Positions 5,491 to 10,362 of a stretch of 10,362 bases of DNA are shown one piece after another. Within the stretch, counting starts at the first letter, position 1, and each line of letters starts with the position of its first letter. The position numbers were made by a program, and so were the translations under genes. Under the pieces are notes generated by a model. It was given only the letters and a program-made list of their open reading frames with translations. It made no database searches and had not been told where the DNA came from. The stretch lies in assembly GCA_003531665.1 (NCBI GenBank), contig DQFC01000016.1, positions 1 through 10,362 of the forward strand, in the 5' to 3' direction. This stretch comes from Candidatus Collierbacteria bacterium. Lineage in GTDB: Bacteria > Patescibacteriota > Microgenomatia > UBA1400 > MFAQ01.

Positions 5491-6198
5491 ATGGTACCGG
5501 AAAAATTGATCGGAAAAGTAGAGTATAAAGCTAATTTAGCGGGGAACAATTATTTAGTGAGAATCGGCTTTGAAAGGATAGCTGATTTTACTCCCGGTCA
5601 ATATGCCAGCTTGAAAGTGAACGATGAGGGAATTAGAAGATCATACTCGGTAGCAAGTTTGCCCGGTAAAAAATCAATTGACTTACTTGTTGATATATCG
5701 CCTATGGGAGTGGGTTCAAAATATATACTTGGACTAAATGTTGGAGACGAGGTTGAGGTTTTGGGCTTCTTGGGAAGATTTATAGTAGATCCACTTTTAT
5801 TAATCGAGTCAAAGCAAATACTATTTTTGGCTACGGGTACGGGTATAGCGCCTTTGAGGCCGATGATAGAAGATCTATTGTACAAGAAAAAATATTCCGG
5901 TGAGGTGAGGCTTATTTGGGGAATGAGATATGAAAAAGATCTCTATTGGTTAAAAGAAATGGACAATATTAATCGGGATTTTGATAATTTTAAATTTGAT
6001 ATAGTTATTTCCAAACCATCGGAAGATTGGCCTGGTTTCAGGGGACATGTTGGTTCGGTAATTGATCAGTTAGCTCAGAAATGGTCCGGAACGTTGGCCT
6101 ATCTTTGCGGGTCCCCAGATATGATAGCCGAAAATGAAATAAAACTGAAAGAAAAAGGAGTTCCTGAAGGCCACATTTTTTATGAAAAATATTTTTAG
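5491..6198 (+). CDS. Ferredoxin-NAD(P)+ reductase-like FAD oxidoreductase
   Basis: A 235-residue flavoprotein with the two-domain FNR fold. The N-terminal FAD barrel contains FTPGQY (33-38), R50-S-Y-S53 for the FAD isoalloxazine and phosphate, and GFLGRF (92-97) in place of the usual GPxGxF. The NAD(P) domain contains LATGTGIAPLRPMI (113-126), an LIWGMRYEKDL strand and YLCGSPDMI with Cys206, and ends in FYEKYF. There is no 2Fe-2S or globin domain, so it is a stand-alone reductase moving electrons between NAD(P)H and a small carrier such as ferredoxin or flavodoxin. No membrane segment, so it is cytosolic. It sits 19 nt after the CcdA-like gene and overlaps the glycosidase gene by 17 nt. Electron supply for Fe-S assembly or the thiol-redox pair is possible; neither is shown by the sequence. 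Confidence 0.88.
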   Translation: MVPEKLIGKVEYKANLAGNNYLVRIGFERIADFTPGQYASLKVNDEGIRRSYSVASLPGKKSIDLLVDISPMGVGSKYILGLNVGDEVEVLGFLGRFIVDPLLLIESKQILFLATGTGIAPLRPMIEDLLYKKKYSGEVRLIWGMRYEKDLYWLKEMDNINRDFDNFKFDIVISKPSEDWPGFRGHVGSVIDQLAQKWSGTLAYLCGSPDMIAENEIKLKEKGVPEGHIFYEKYF

Positions 6199-7783
6199 TT
6201 CAGAATATGGTGTTTACTTAGAGGCGGAAGGGAAAAACATCTTTGTTGCCTCCGGTAGAGGAGGAACAATTGGTGTAAGCAGAAGTGTAATTGAGAAGAA
6301 GGAAAACGAAATTGTGATGCAAGTAGAATTGAGTAACACCGGGAAAGAAGATATTTTGGTGAAGTCGATTGTCGTAGCAGAGTTTTTGTTGATCGGAAAA
6401 GTGGAGAAAGTGCTTGAGAACGGTTGGGGGCAGTCGAGTTTTTCGGGATACAGAACACAAATAAATAAAACGAAACGAAAAATATTTGTTCTCAAAAGAG
6501 ATCAAAATCCAAACTCGTTTGTAAAAAGCTTTGGTTATCTTGAGGGAAGTATGGTGAATGAATGGTTTACTCAGGTGGTATTTTCCGAAAGAAGTTGTGT
6601 TATTGGGGCGGTCACATCGGCAAATCAGTTTACCCAGATTTATCTTAAGGAAAACAATAAAGGCCTGAAAGTAAGAATCACCTGTCAGATGGATGACCTG
6701 ATATTAAAACCTGGAAAAAAAATGGTCTCCGAAAAAATTGCTTTTGTTTGGTGGCGGGAAACTAGACGAACCCTGGAAAACTTCGCAGATTTGATAAAAA
6801 AGTATTCTAATACAAGAAGTGTGGAAAACCCTCCGGTGGGGCTCTGTTGCGCTTATTACTTTCAAGGGAACATAGTGAGCGAGGAGTATCTGCGTAGCCA
6901 GCTTCGATCTTTGTTTTTGTTCTTGGGGAAAACTGACTTGAAGTACGTAGAGATAGATGCTGGGTATTGCACTTGGGGAGACTGGCTGGAGATAAATAAT
7001 AGTTTTCCATCCGGAATGAAGGTAATGGTAAACGAGATTCGAAAGATGGGGTTGAAGGCAGGAATTTGGTTCGCCCCGTATGTGGCAGACCCAAGAAGTA
7101 ATCTGTACAAACAGCATCCTGATTGGTTTTTGAGAAACAAGCAGGGTCGGGCCATTGAAGGAAGATTAAGTTCCCCGCTCGATTATCTACCGCAACTTTC
7201 TCTAAAAGTATTGGATCCGACCCATCCTGAGGTGCAAACCTATATTAGGAAAGTGGTTAAACAATTCATGGATTGGGGATTCGAAATGCTGAAAATAGAT
7301 TTTACATATCCGGTTTGTTTCTCAAACAGATATTTTTTGCCGGTGACCCGAGCGCGGGCACTAAGAATGGGATTTGAAGTAATTCGGTCCGTTGCCGGGG
7401 AAAAGGTTTTTTTGATGTCGGCAATTTCTCAGCTATCACCATTGGTAGGAGTAGTGGATTCCGCCAGAGTCGGTATAGATACTCTCAATCCTTATGTATC
7501 TAAGATCCCCATTTTTGGAAAGATGATAAATGGATATATGTTTAAGGAGAGTATGAGAAATAATAGTGCCAGACTGTTTTTGAATGGAAAGGTTTGGATT
7601 AATGATGCAGATTGTTTTGTGGGTAGAAAAGGAGCCGGATTATCACACTCTCAAGTGGACGAACAATTTGAATTTATGAAGAAATATAAGGGGGCCGTTT
7701 GGGTAGGTGATAGTTTTAAGACGATGACAAAATCAAATCTAGATAGATATACCGATCTGTTCAAAAAGAAACTGAGAAAATAA
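6182..7783 (+). CDS. Glycoside hydrolase family 36-like protein (alpha-galactosidase-type)
   Basis: A 533-residue clan GH-D-like enzyme. Residues about 1-210 look like the N-terminal beta-sandwich, and about 215-500 the TIM barrel: EIDAGYCTWGDW (257-268), FPSGMK, IRKMGLKAGIWFAPY (286-300), HPDW and LDPTHPEVQTYI (344-355). The proposed nucleophile is Asp373 in LKIDFTY and the proposed acid/base Asp433 in SARVGID, both in family positions. It differs from common GH36 enzymes in being shorter than about 700 residues and in lacking the two Trp of the usual GWCSWY motif (here GLCCAYY, 220-226). The substrate pocket may therefore differ; galactosidase, raffinose synthase-like or an oligosaccharide role are all open. 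No signal peptide, so an intracellular sugar substrate or internal polysaccharide is likely. Start 6182 overlaps the flavoprotein end in another frame, suggesting coupling. Confidence 0.8.
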   Translation: MKNIFSSEYGVYLEAEGKNIFVASGRGGTIGVSRSVIEKKENEIVMQVELSNTGKEDILVKSIVVAEFLLIGKVEKVLENGWGQSSFSGYRTQINKTKRKIFVLKRDQNPNSFVKSFGYLEGSMVNEWFTQVVFSERSCVIGAVTSANQFTQIYLKENNKGLKVRITCQMDDLILKPGKKMVSEKIAFVWWRETRRTLENFADLIKKYSNTRSVENPPVGLCCAYYFQGNIVSEEYLRSQLRSLFLFLGKTDLKYVEIDAGYCTWGDWLEINNSFPSGMKVMVNEIRKMGLKAGIWFAPYVADPRSNLYKQHPDWFLRNKQGRAIEGRLSSPLDYLPQLSLKVLDPTHPEVQTYIRKVVKQFMDWGFEMLKIDFTYPVCFSNRYFLPVTRARALRMGFEVIRSVAGEKVFLMSAISQLSPLVGVVDSARVGIDTLNPYVSKIPIFGKMINGYMFKESMRNNSARLFLNGKVWINDADCFVGRKGAGLSHSQVDEQFEFMKKYKGAVWVGDSFKTMTKSNLDRYTDLFKKKLRK

Positions 7784-7797
7784 TAAATTTGGTATTT

Positions 7798-7806
7798 TGC
7801 TATACT
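7798..7806 (+). promoter_or_regulatory. Extended -10 promoter for the small membrane protein / sufT-like pair
   Basis: TGC directly followed by TATACT (7801-7806) is a near-consensus extended -10. The start point would be near 7813, leaving a leader of about 47 nt before the TTG at 7860. No convincing -35 is present. It lies in the 76-bp gap after the glycosidase gene, the right place for a new transcript. Confidence 0.5.
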
Positions 7807-7812
7807 GAAGGC

Positions 7813-7831
7813 AAGGTGAGGGAACATGTAA
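7813..7831 (+). promoter_or_regulatory. Start-stop minimal ORF (AUG-UAA) with its own ribosome site in the leader
   Basis: AAGGTG (7813-7818) is followed after 7 nt by ATG (7826-7828) and immediately by TAA (7829-7831). The true gene's ribosome site starts 13 nt later. Such a minimal ORF could trap or load ribosomes ahead of the real start. It may also be chance. Confidence 0.3.
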
Positions 7832-7844
7832 AAAATATTACGAG

Positions 7845-7852
7845 AGGAGGTG
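7845..7852 (+). promoter_or_regulatory. Full-consensus Shine-Dalgarno deciding a TTG start
   Basis: AGGAGGTG lies 7 nt before TTG 7860, the strongest ribosome site in the window, and supports use of the rare start codon. An in-frame ATG at 7881 has a weaker AAGGA 7 nt upstream. Confidence 0.7.
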
Positions 7853-7859
7853 TATAGAA

Positions 7860-8051
7860 TTGCGGAATAAGGATAAATTGATGGTGGGGAAATTGTTTAT
7901 TTATGCTTCGATCGGGTCGGTAATTCTGGCGTTTATGGGTGCGTTGGGAACAGACTTTTGGCTAGCCAGCACTCAATGGATGTTGGTAGGACTAACTCTG
8001 GCCATATGGGGGGTCTTTGTTTTGATCGAGGCACAGTTTAGAATAAGGTGA
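7860..8051 (+). CDS. Small two-helix membrane protein, 63 residues, unknown function
   Basis: Not recognised. The product has a short basic N-terminus (RNKDK), a first hydrophobic helix at about residues 10-29 (GKLFIYASIGSVILAFMGAL), a short link (GTDFWLASTQ) and a second helix at about 39-57, ending EAQFRIR. The basic ends suggest both termini face the cytoplasm. There is no catalytic motif. A TTG start is chosen because of the full Shine-Dalgarno 7 nt upstream; starting at ATG 7881 would remove seven residues but keep both helices. The stop overlaps the start of the MIP18-family gene (TGATG), so the two are translationally coupled, and a preserved strong ribosome site argues that this is a real gene. 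A link to Fe-S maturation is suggested by coupling only. Confidence 0.7.
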   Translation: MRNKDKLMVGKLFIYASIGSVILAFMGALGTDFWLASTQWMLVGLTLAIWGVFVLIEAQFRIR

Positions 8052-8353
8052 TGGAAATGATTGAAGACAAAATTAGAGAGGCCTTGAGAAAGGTGATTGA
8101 TCCTGAGCTTGGGGTAAGTATTGTGGATTTGGGTTTAATCTATGATATTCGGTACGAGGATGGCGAAGCTGAGGTGGAGATGACGTTGACCAGCCCGGGA
8201 TGCCCATTGGCTCCTGTGATAGACAAGATGGTGAGGAATGCTATGAAGGATGTCCCTGAAGTTAAGAATGTTACCATCGATCTGGTTTGGGATCCTCCGT
8301 GGAGTAAAGACGCCATGTCGGAGGAATTAAGGGCCGAGTTAGGTATCGATTAA
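8051..8353 (+). CDS. MIP18/DUF59 family Fe-S maturation protein (SufT-like)
   Basis: A 100-residue protein of the MIP18 (DUF59, PaaD/SufT) family, which helps load or carry Fe-S clusters to target enzymes. The domain fills the whole chain: VIDPELGVSIVDLGLIYDI (about 15-33), the invariant Cys51 in TLTSPGCPLAP, and the C-terminal WDPPWSKDAMSEELRAELG (80-98) typical of short bacterial members. No extra domain is present. The start could be GTG 8048, ATG 8051 or ATG 8057. AAGGTG at 8045-8050 best fits 8057, while 8051 gives the TGATG overlap with the previous gene; the difference is two residues. Together with sufBD, sufS and sufU nearby it suggests a complete, if scattered, SUF pathway. It lies on its own transcript from the promoter near 7800. 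Family assignment is firm. Confidence 0.9.
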   Translation: MEMIEDKIREALRKVIDPELGVSIVDLGLIYDIRYEDGEAEVEMTLTSPGCPLAPVIDKMVRNAMKDVPEVKNVTIDLVWDPPWSKDAMSEELRAELGID

Positions 8354-8400
8354 TTTATCTTGGGTTCGAAGCCCGCCAAAAACCATACTCACGCGTTACT

Positions 8401-8429
8401 ATCTCGTCCCACCTCCAGGTAGGCGGGAT
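8401..8429. repeat. Imperfect long hairpin in the intergenic gap
   Basis: Left arm 8401-8414 and right arm 8417-8429 pair along most of their length, with two G-U pairs (+ strand RNA), one mismatch and one bulge, and a loop of about 4 nt after fraying. No T-run follows, so it is not a standard terminator. It may be a REP-like palindrome or part of a structured RNA. Confidence 0.5.
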
Positions 8430-8509
8430 ACCTTTCAGCTCGTATGTACATGTTCCGTGTGGTTTGTTGGCTAGTCTTCTGCACCCAGCAATAAAATAAT
8501 CGCTTGGTT

Positions 8510-8518
8510 TGATATAGT
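8510..8518 (+). promoter_or_regulatory. Extended -10 promoter for rpiB-like gene (leaderless)
   Basis: TGA followed by TATAGT (8513-8518) ends 7 nt before ATG 8526. The predicted transcription start is at or next to the A of ATG. The AGAGGTA between them could be a weak ribosome site, but it would not be in the mRNA if transcription starts at ATG. Confidence 0.45.
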
Positions 8519-8525
8519 AGAGGTA

Positions 8526-8963
8526 ATGAAAGTAATATTGGGGGCGGATCATGGAGGATTTGAAATGAAAGAATCAATCAAAAAGTGGCTGACTGCCGAG
8601 GGGTATACAGTGGAGGATGTGGGGTCGGAGAACTTGGTGGAGGGCGATGATTATGTAGACTATGCCAAAAGAGCGATACAAGTAGTGACTTCTTCGGGTG
8701 ATCGAGTGATATTGTTCTGCCGGAATGGGTTTGGAATGGTAATGACGGCCAATAGGTTTTCGGGAGTACGATGTGGTCTGGCCTTTGATACTGAGGCGGT
8801 GAGAAAGGGAAGAACAGATGATGATATCAACGCACTTTCTATTCCCTCGGACTATGTCGATGAAGTATTGGCGATGAGAATGATAAAAGTGTTTTTGACA
8901 GAGGGAATGTCTAGAGACGAAAAATATAAAAGAAGAATTATGAAATTAGATAACTTACTCTAA
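8526..8963 (+). CDS. RpiB/LacAB-family sugar-phosphate isomerase, divergent active site
   Basis: A 145-residue member of the RpiB family (ribose-5-phosphate isomerase B / galactose-6-phosphate isomerase). Family marks are GADHGGFEMKESIKKWL (6-22), DDYVDYAKRA, ILFCRNGFGMVMTANR (62-77), GVRCGLAFDTEAVRKGR and a C-terminal YKRRIMKL. By comparison with E. coli RpiB as I recall it, the base Cys66 is kept (Cys65), but Gly67 and Thr68 are Arg66 and Asn67, and His99-Asn100 of the HND motif are Asp98-Asp99. The loss of the ring-opening His suggests changed chemistry or substrate. It is cytosolic. The stop overlaps the next start by one base (TAATG), pairing it tightly with the epimerase-like gene; in the pentose phosphate pathway these two enzymes interconvert the same pentose phosphates. 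Family sure, true substrate not. Confidence 0.85.
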   Translation: MKVILGADHGGFEMKESIKKWLTAEGYTVEDVGSENLVEGDDYVDYAKRAIQVVTSSGDRVILFCRNGFGMVMTANRFSGVRCGLAFDTEAVRKGRTDDDINALSIPSDYVDEVLAMRMIKVFLTEGMSRDEKYKRRIMKLDNLL

Positions 8964-9646
8964 TGATCACCATAGTCCCAGCCATACTGGAAAAAGACAT
9001 TACGGCTTTTGAGGAAAAGCTCAAGAAAGTTTGGGGAATAGTCAAGAGGGTACAGATGGATATTATTGATGGTAAATTTGCACCGATAGAAACGGTGATG
9101 CCGGAGATCCTTTTGAATATCGATACAATTGTAGATTTTGAAGGTCAACTGATGGTGGACAAACCGGAGGAGTGGGTGGACCGCTGTGCTGCCGCAGGGA
9201 TGACGGCGCTTTACGGACATGTCGAAAAAATGGAAGACAGGGCTAAATTTATCGCTGATACTGAGGCGGCTGGGATGAAGGCAGGTCTGGCTTTTGATAT
9301 CGATACTCCGCTGGATGGACTCGAAGAAATGATTAACAATCTTGATGGAGTTCTGCTGATGAGTGTAAAAGCGGGAAGTCAAGGAATCCAGAAATTTGAC
9401 GAGAGGGTTCTGCCGAAGATAAAAAAGGTCAGAGAAATGAGTGAGTTTGTAAAGATAGTGGTCGACGGTGGTTTGAATGTGGAAAATATCAAAAAGTGTT
9501 TGGCGGCCGAATGGGCCCAAGAAATTGCCGAAGATGAGTTTAATAAGAGTTTCTTGGGAATGGAGTTTGCCGTTGGGTCTGACCTTCTAAATGCTGAAAA
9601 TGTTGAAGAGGAACTCAATAGGTTGGAAAATCTGGGCGCGGTTTAG
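8963..9646 (+). CDS. Ribulose-phosphate 3-epimerase-like TIM-barrel protein, metal ligands altered
   Basis: A 227-residue protein of the Rpe family, whose members interconvert ribulose-5-phosphate and xylulose-5-phosphate. Matching blocks are IVPAIL (4-9), VQMDIIDGKFAP (30-41), GQLMVDKP (61-68), GMKAGLAFDIDTPLD (104-118), VLLMSVKAG (130-138), VVDGG (166-170) and AVGSDLL. Normal Rpe binds metal with His-Asp-His-Asp. Here both His are Gln (Gln31 and Gln62), while the two catalytic Asp remain (Asp33 and Asp168). The early Ser is Ala7, and the phosphate loop before GSDLL carries an insertion of about 15 residues (roughly 182-199). It starts one base inside the rpiB-like stop, so the two are made together. 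It may be an Rpe with other metal needs, an epimerase for another sugar, or a non-catalytic relative. Fold firm, activity uncertain. Confidence 0.82.
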   Translation: MITIVPAILEKDITAFEEKLKKVWGIVKRVQMDIIDGKFAPIETVMPEILLNIDTIVDFEGQLMVDKPEEWVDRCAAAGMTALYGHVEKMEDRAKFIADTEAAGMKAGLAFDIDTPLDGLEEMINNLDGVLLMSVKAGSQGIQKFDERVLPKIKKVREMSEFVKIVVDGGLNVENIKKCLAAEWAQEIAEDEFNKSFLGMEFAVGSDLLNAENVEEELNRLENLGAV

Positions 9647-9657
9647 TATTTTTCTAG

Positions 9658-9663
9658 TATAGT
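9658..9663 (+). promoter_or_regulatory. Possible -10 box for LOG-family gene (leaderless)
   Basis: TATAGT ends 6 nt before ATG 9670, the same hexamer and nearly the same spacing as in front of the rpiB-like gene. The TGn extension is not kept (TAG) and no -35 is seen. AGGTG between the box and ATG is too close to serve as a normal ribosome site. Confidence 0.35.
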
Positions 9664-9669
9664 AGGTGT

Positions 9670-10293
9670 ATGACGTTCAAGAACTTAAAAGCAGTTACTA
9701 TTTTTGGCTTCGCAGACTGTCCTCCTTCTGACCCCTTGTATATAGAAACGGTGGATGTGACGAGACTAATTGCTCAGAATGGATTGGAGGTAGTGAATGG
9801 CGGTGGACCGGGAGTGATGAGAGCGGCCACGGAGGGGGCTCATGAGGGAGGAGGAGTAGCGTCTGTGGCCACGTTCTATCCAAAATTTATTGAAAATTTT
9901 GAGGGAAAAGATCCGCAAAATAAAGCCGACAAGGAAATCATCATGAATAATTATGTCGATAGAACGATGAAGCTATTGGAGCTGGGAGATGCTTATGTAA
10001 TTTTTAATGGGGGAACCGGGACACTGTCCGAACTTGGAATGGCATGGGGGCTGGCTTACCTTTATTTTGGCCATCATAAACCGTTAATTTTGTATGGTGG
10101 ATTTTGGTACCCGATTGTAGAAGAGCTGGTAAAAAATATGAAAATAGGAGCCAGGCCTGGAGCTTTGAGAGTTTATAAAATTGCAACTACACCTGAACAG
10201 GTGCTGGACTATCTCAAAGAATTTGATCTGGAAATGCCTCCCCATCAAGAAATAAAAGACGATTTGAGTGGAGAAAAAGCCTTTATGGAATAA
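9670..10293 (+). CDS. LOG-family (lysine decarboxylase-like) nucleotide 5'-monophosphate phosphoribohydrolase
   Basis: A 207-residue Rossmann-fold protein of the LOG/YgdH/TIGR00725-type group. Tested members release the base and ribose-5-phosphate from nucleoside monophosphates, including cytokinin nucleotides in plants. Visible motifs are TIFGFAD (10-16), NGGGPGVMRAATEGAHEGGG (43-62), Arg98 in VDRTMKLLELGDAYV, and NGGTGTLSE (113-121) with Glu121. The last is the signature PGGxGTxxE with Pro replaced by Asn. The annotation 'lysine decarboxylase' often given to this family is historical and should not be taken literally. It is cytosolic. It follows the epimerase-like gene by 23 nt with a promoter-like box and no useful ribosome site. 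Ribose-5-phosphate as product would connect it to the rpiB/rpe-like pair next door; this link is inference. Confidence 0.85.
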   Translation: MTFKNLKAVTIFGFADCPPSDPLYIETVDVTRLIAQNGLEVVNGGGPGVMRAATEGAHEGGGVASVATFYPKFIENFEGKDPQNKADKEIIMNNYVDRTMKLLELGDAYVIFNGGTGTLSELGMAWGLAYLYFGHHKPLILYGGFWYPIVEELVKNMKIGARPGALRVYKIATTPEQVLDYLKEFDLEMPPHQEIKDDLSGEKAFME

Positions 10294-10294
10294 T
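10286..10294 (+). promoter_or_regulatory. Possible extended -10 promoter for the aldolase gene (leaderless)
   Basis: TGG followed by AATAAT (10289-10294) ends 6 nt before ATG 10301. It overlaps the last codons and stop of the LOG gene. No Shine-Dalgarno is present and the gap between genes is only 7 nt. Confidence 0.35.
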
Positions 10295-10300
10295 GGATAC

Positions 10301-10362
10301 ATGATTGATACAACAAGAATAGAAAGAAACGGGAAGGTAATGATTTTGGCTTATGATCAGGG
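10301..10362 (+). CDS. Probable class I fructose-bisphosphate aldolase, 5' end only
   Basis: Only 20 codons are in the window, reading MIDTTRIERNGKVMILAYDQ and then the start of a Gly codon. The stretch GKVMILAYDQG resembles the first strand of archaeal-type (DhnA) class I aldolases, where xLAxDxG is followed by LEHGP; those following residues lie outside the window. It would split fructose-1,6-bisphosphate in glycolysis or make it in gluconeogenesis, in keeping with the sugar-phosphate genes just upstream. The start at 10301 is 7 nt after the LOG stop. The call is tentative because the Schiff-base lysine and most of the barrel are not visible. Confidence 0.55.
   Translation, partial: MIDTTRIERNGKVMILAYDQ

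Larger units (their letters stand above)
8354..8525. other. Noncoding gap with hairpin and reversed base skew
   Basis: 172 bp between the sufT-like and rpiB genes. Unlike the purine-rich + strand of the surrounding genes, this stretch is pyrimidine-rich. It holds a long hairpin with G-U pairs (8401-8429), a short GGG/CCC stem-loop with TTCGAAG loop (8362-8374), and CCCGCC/GGCGGG repeats (about 8372-8377 and 8422-8427). The last bases form the rpiB promoter. I recognise no tRNA, riboswitch or other RNA family. A reading frame on the minus strand covers it, but begins inside rpiB and has no clear ribosome site. Confidence 0.5.

Noticed and set aside
7860..7862. GTG/ATG-only start rule, which would drop the first residues of the 63-residue protein
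   Set aside because: The full Shine-Dalgarno is placed for the TTG, so TTG is preferred, though ATG 7881 remains possible.
8361..8380. tRNA T-arm look-alike (GGG-TTCGAAG-CCC)
   Set aside because: Only three solid stem pairs, no acceptor, D or anticodon arms upstream, and the needed upstream bases are sufT coding sequence. At most a remnant.
8380..8410. On the minus strand, AGTAACGCGTGAGTA recalls the 5' part of 16S rRNA
   Set aside because: The match is about 15 bases and the flanks do not continue as 16S rRNA; treated as chance.
8355..8552. Minus-strand reading frame of 65 codons across the gap between the sufT-like and rpiB genes
   Set aside because: It starts inside rpiB, has no ribosome site, and its product resembles no protein I know; it most likely reflects open frame in noncoding DNA.
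1..10362. CRISPR array, insertion sequence, phage genes or toxin-antitoxin pair
   Set aside because: No spaced direct repeats, transposase, integrase, phage structural gene or typical toxin-antitoxin pair was seen on either strand.

Overview
The window looks like part of a small bacterial genome of the Candidate Phyla Radiation (Patescibacteria), possibly a Microgenomates-type lineage. This is inference, from a very short SufD, compact one-strand packing, an archaeal-style class I aldolase start and many genes without a Shine-Dalgarno. UGA is used as a normal stop (at 1068, 1707 and 8049), so the code is not the recoded Gracilibacteria/Absconditabacteria one. All genes lie on the + strand. 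All names come from reading motifs; no database search was run.

Positions 1-4092 hold a SUF iron-sulfur assembly locus: the 3' end of sufB, a sufD reduced to its C-terminal core, a JAMM-like putative metalloprotease, sufS, a HAD hydrolase and sufU. SufS should take sulfur from cysteine, SufU should relay it and SufB/SufD should build the cluster. sufC is not in view and is probably upstream. Two genes carry odd insertions: sufS has four perfect 8-bp tandem repeats inside a roughly 27-residue insertion, and sufU carries an in-frame palindromic REP-like element.

Positions 4145-6198 hold a thiol-redox and electron-transfer set: a membrane-anchored DsbA-like protein, a CcdA-like membrane carrier and a ferredoxin-reductase-like flavoprotein. 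A GH36-like glycosidase overlaps the end of the last gene. Positions 7860-8353 hold a 63-residue two-helix membrane protein coupled to a MIP18/SufT-like Fe-S maturation protein, bringing the Fe-S theme back.

After an odd noncoding stretch (8354-8525), positions 8526-10362 hold sugar-phosphate genes: RpiB-like and RPE-like proteins overlapping by 1 nt, both with substituted active-site residues, then a LOG-family nucleotide hydrolase and the first 20 codons of a probable class I fructose-bisphosphate aldolase.

A pattern runs across the window. Several genes that lack a ribosome site (sufS, the flavoprotein, rpiB, LOG and aldolase genes) have a -10-like hexamer ending 6-7 nt before ATG, which is where a leaderless mRNA would start. 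Genes inside operons more often use Shine-Dalgarno sites or overlaps.
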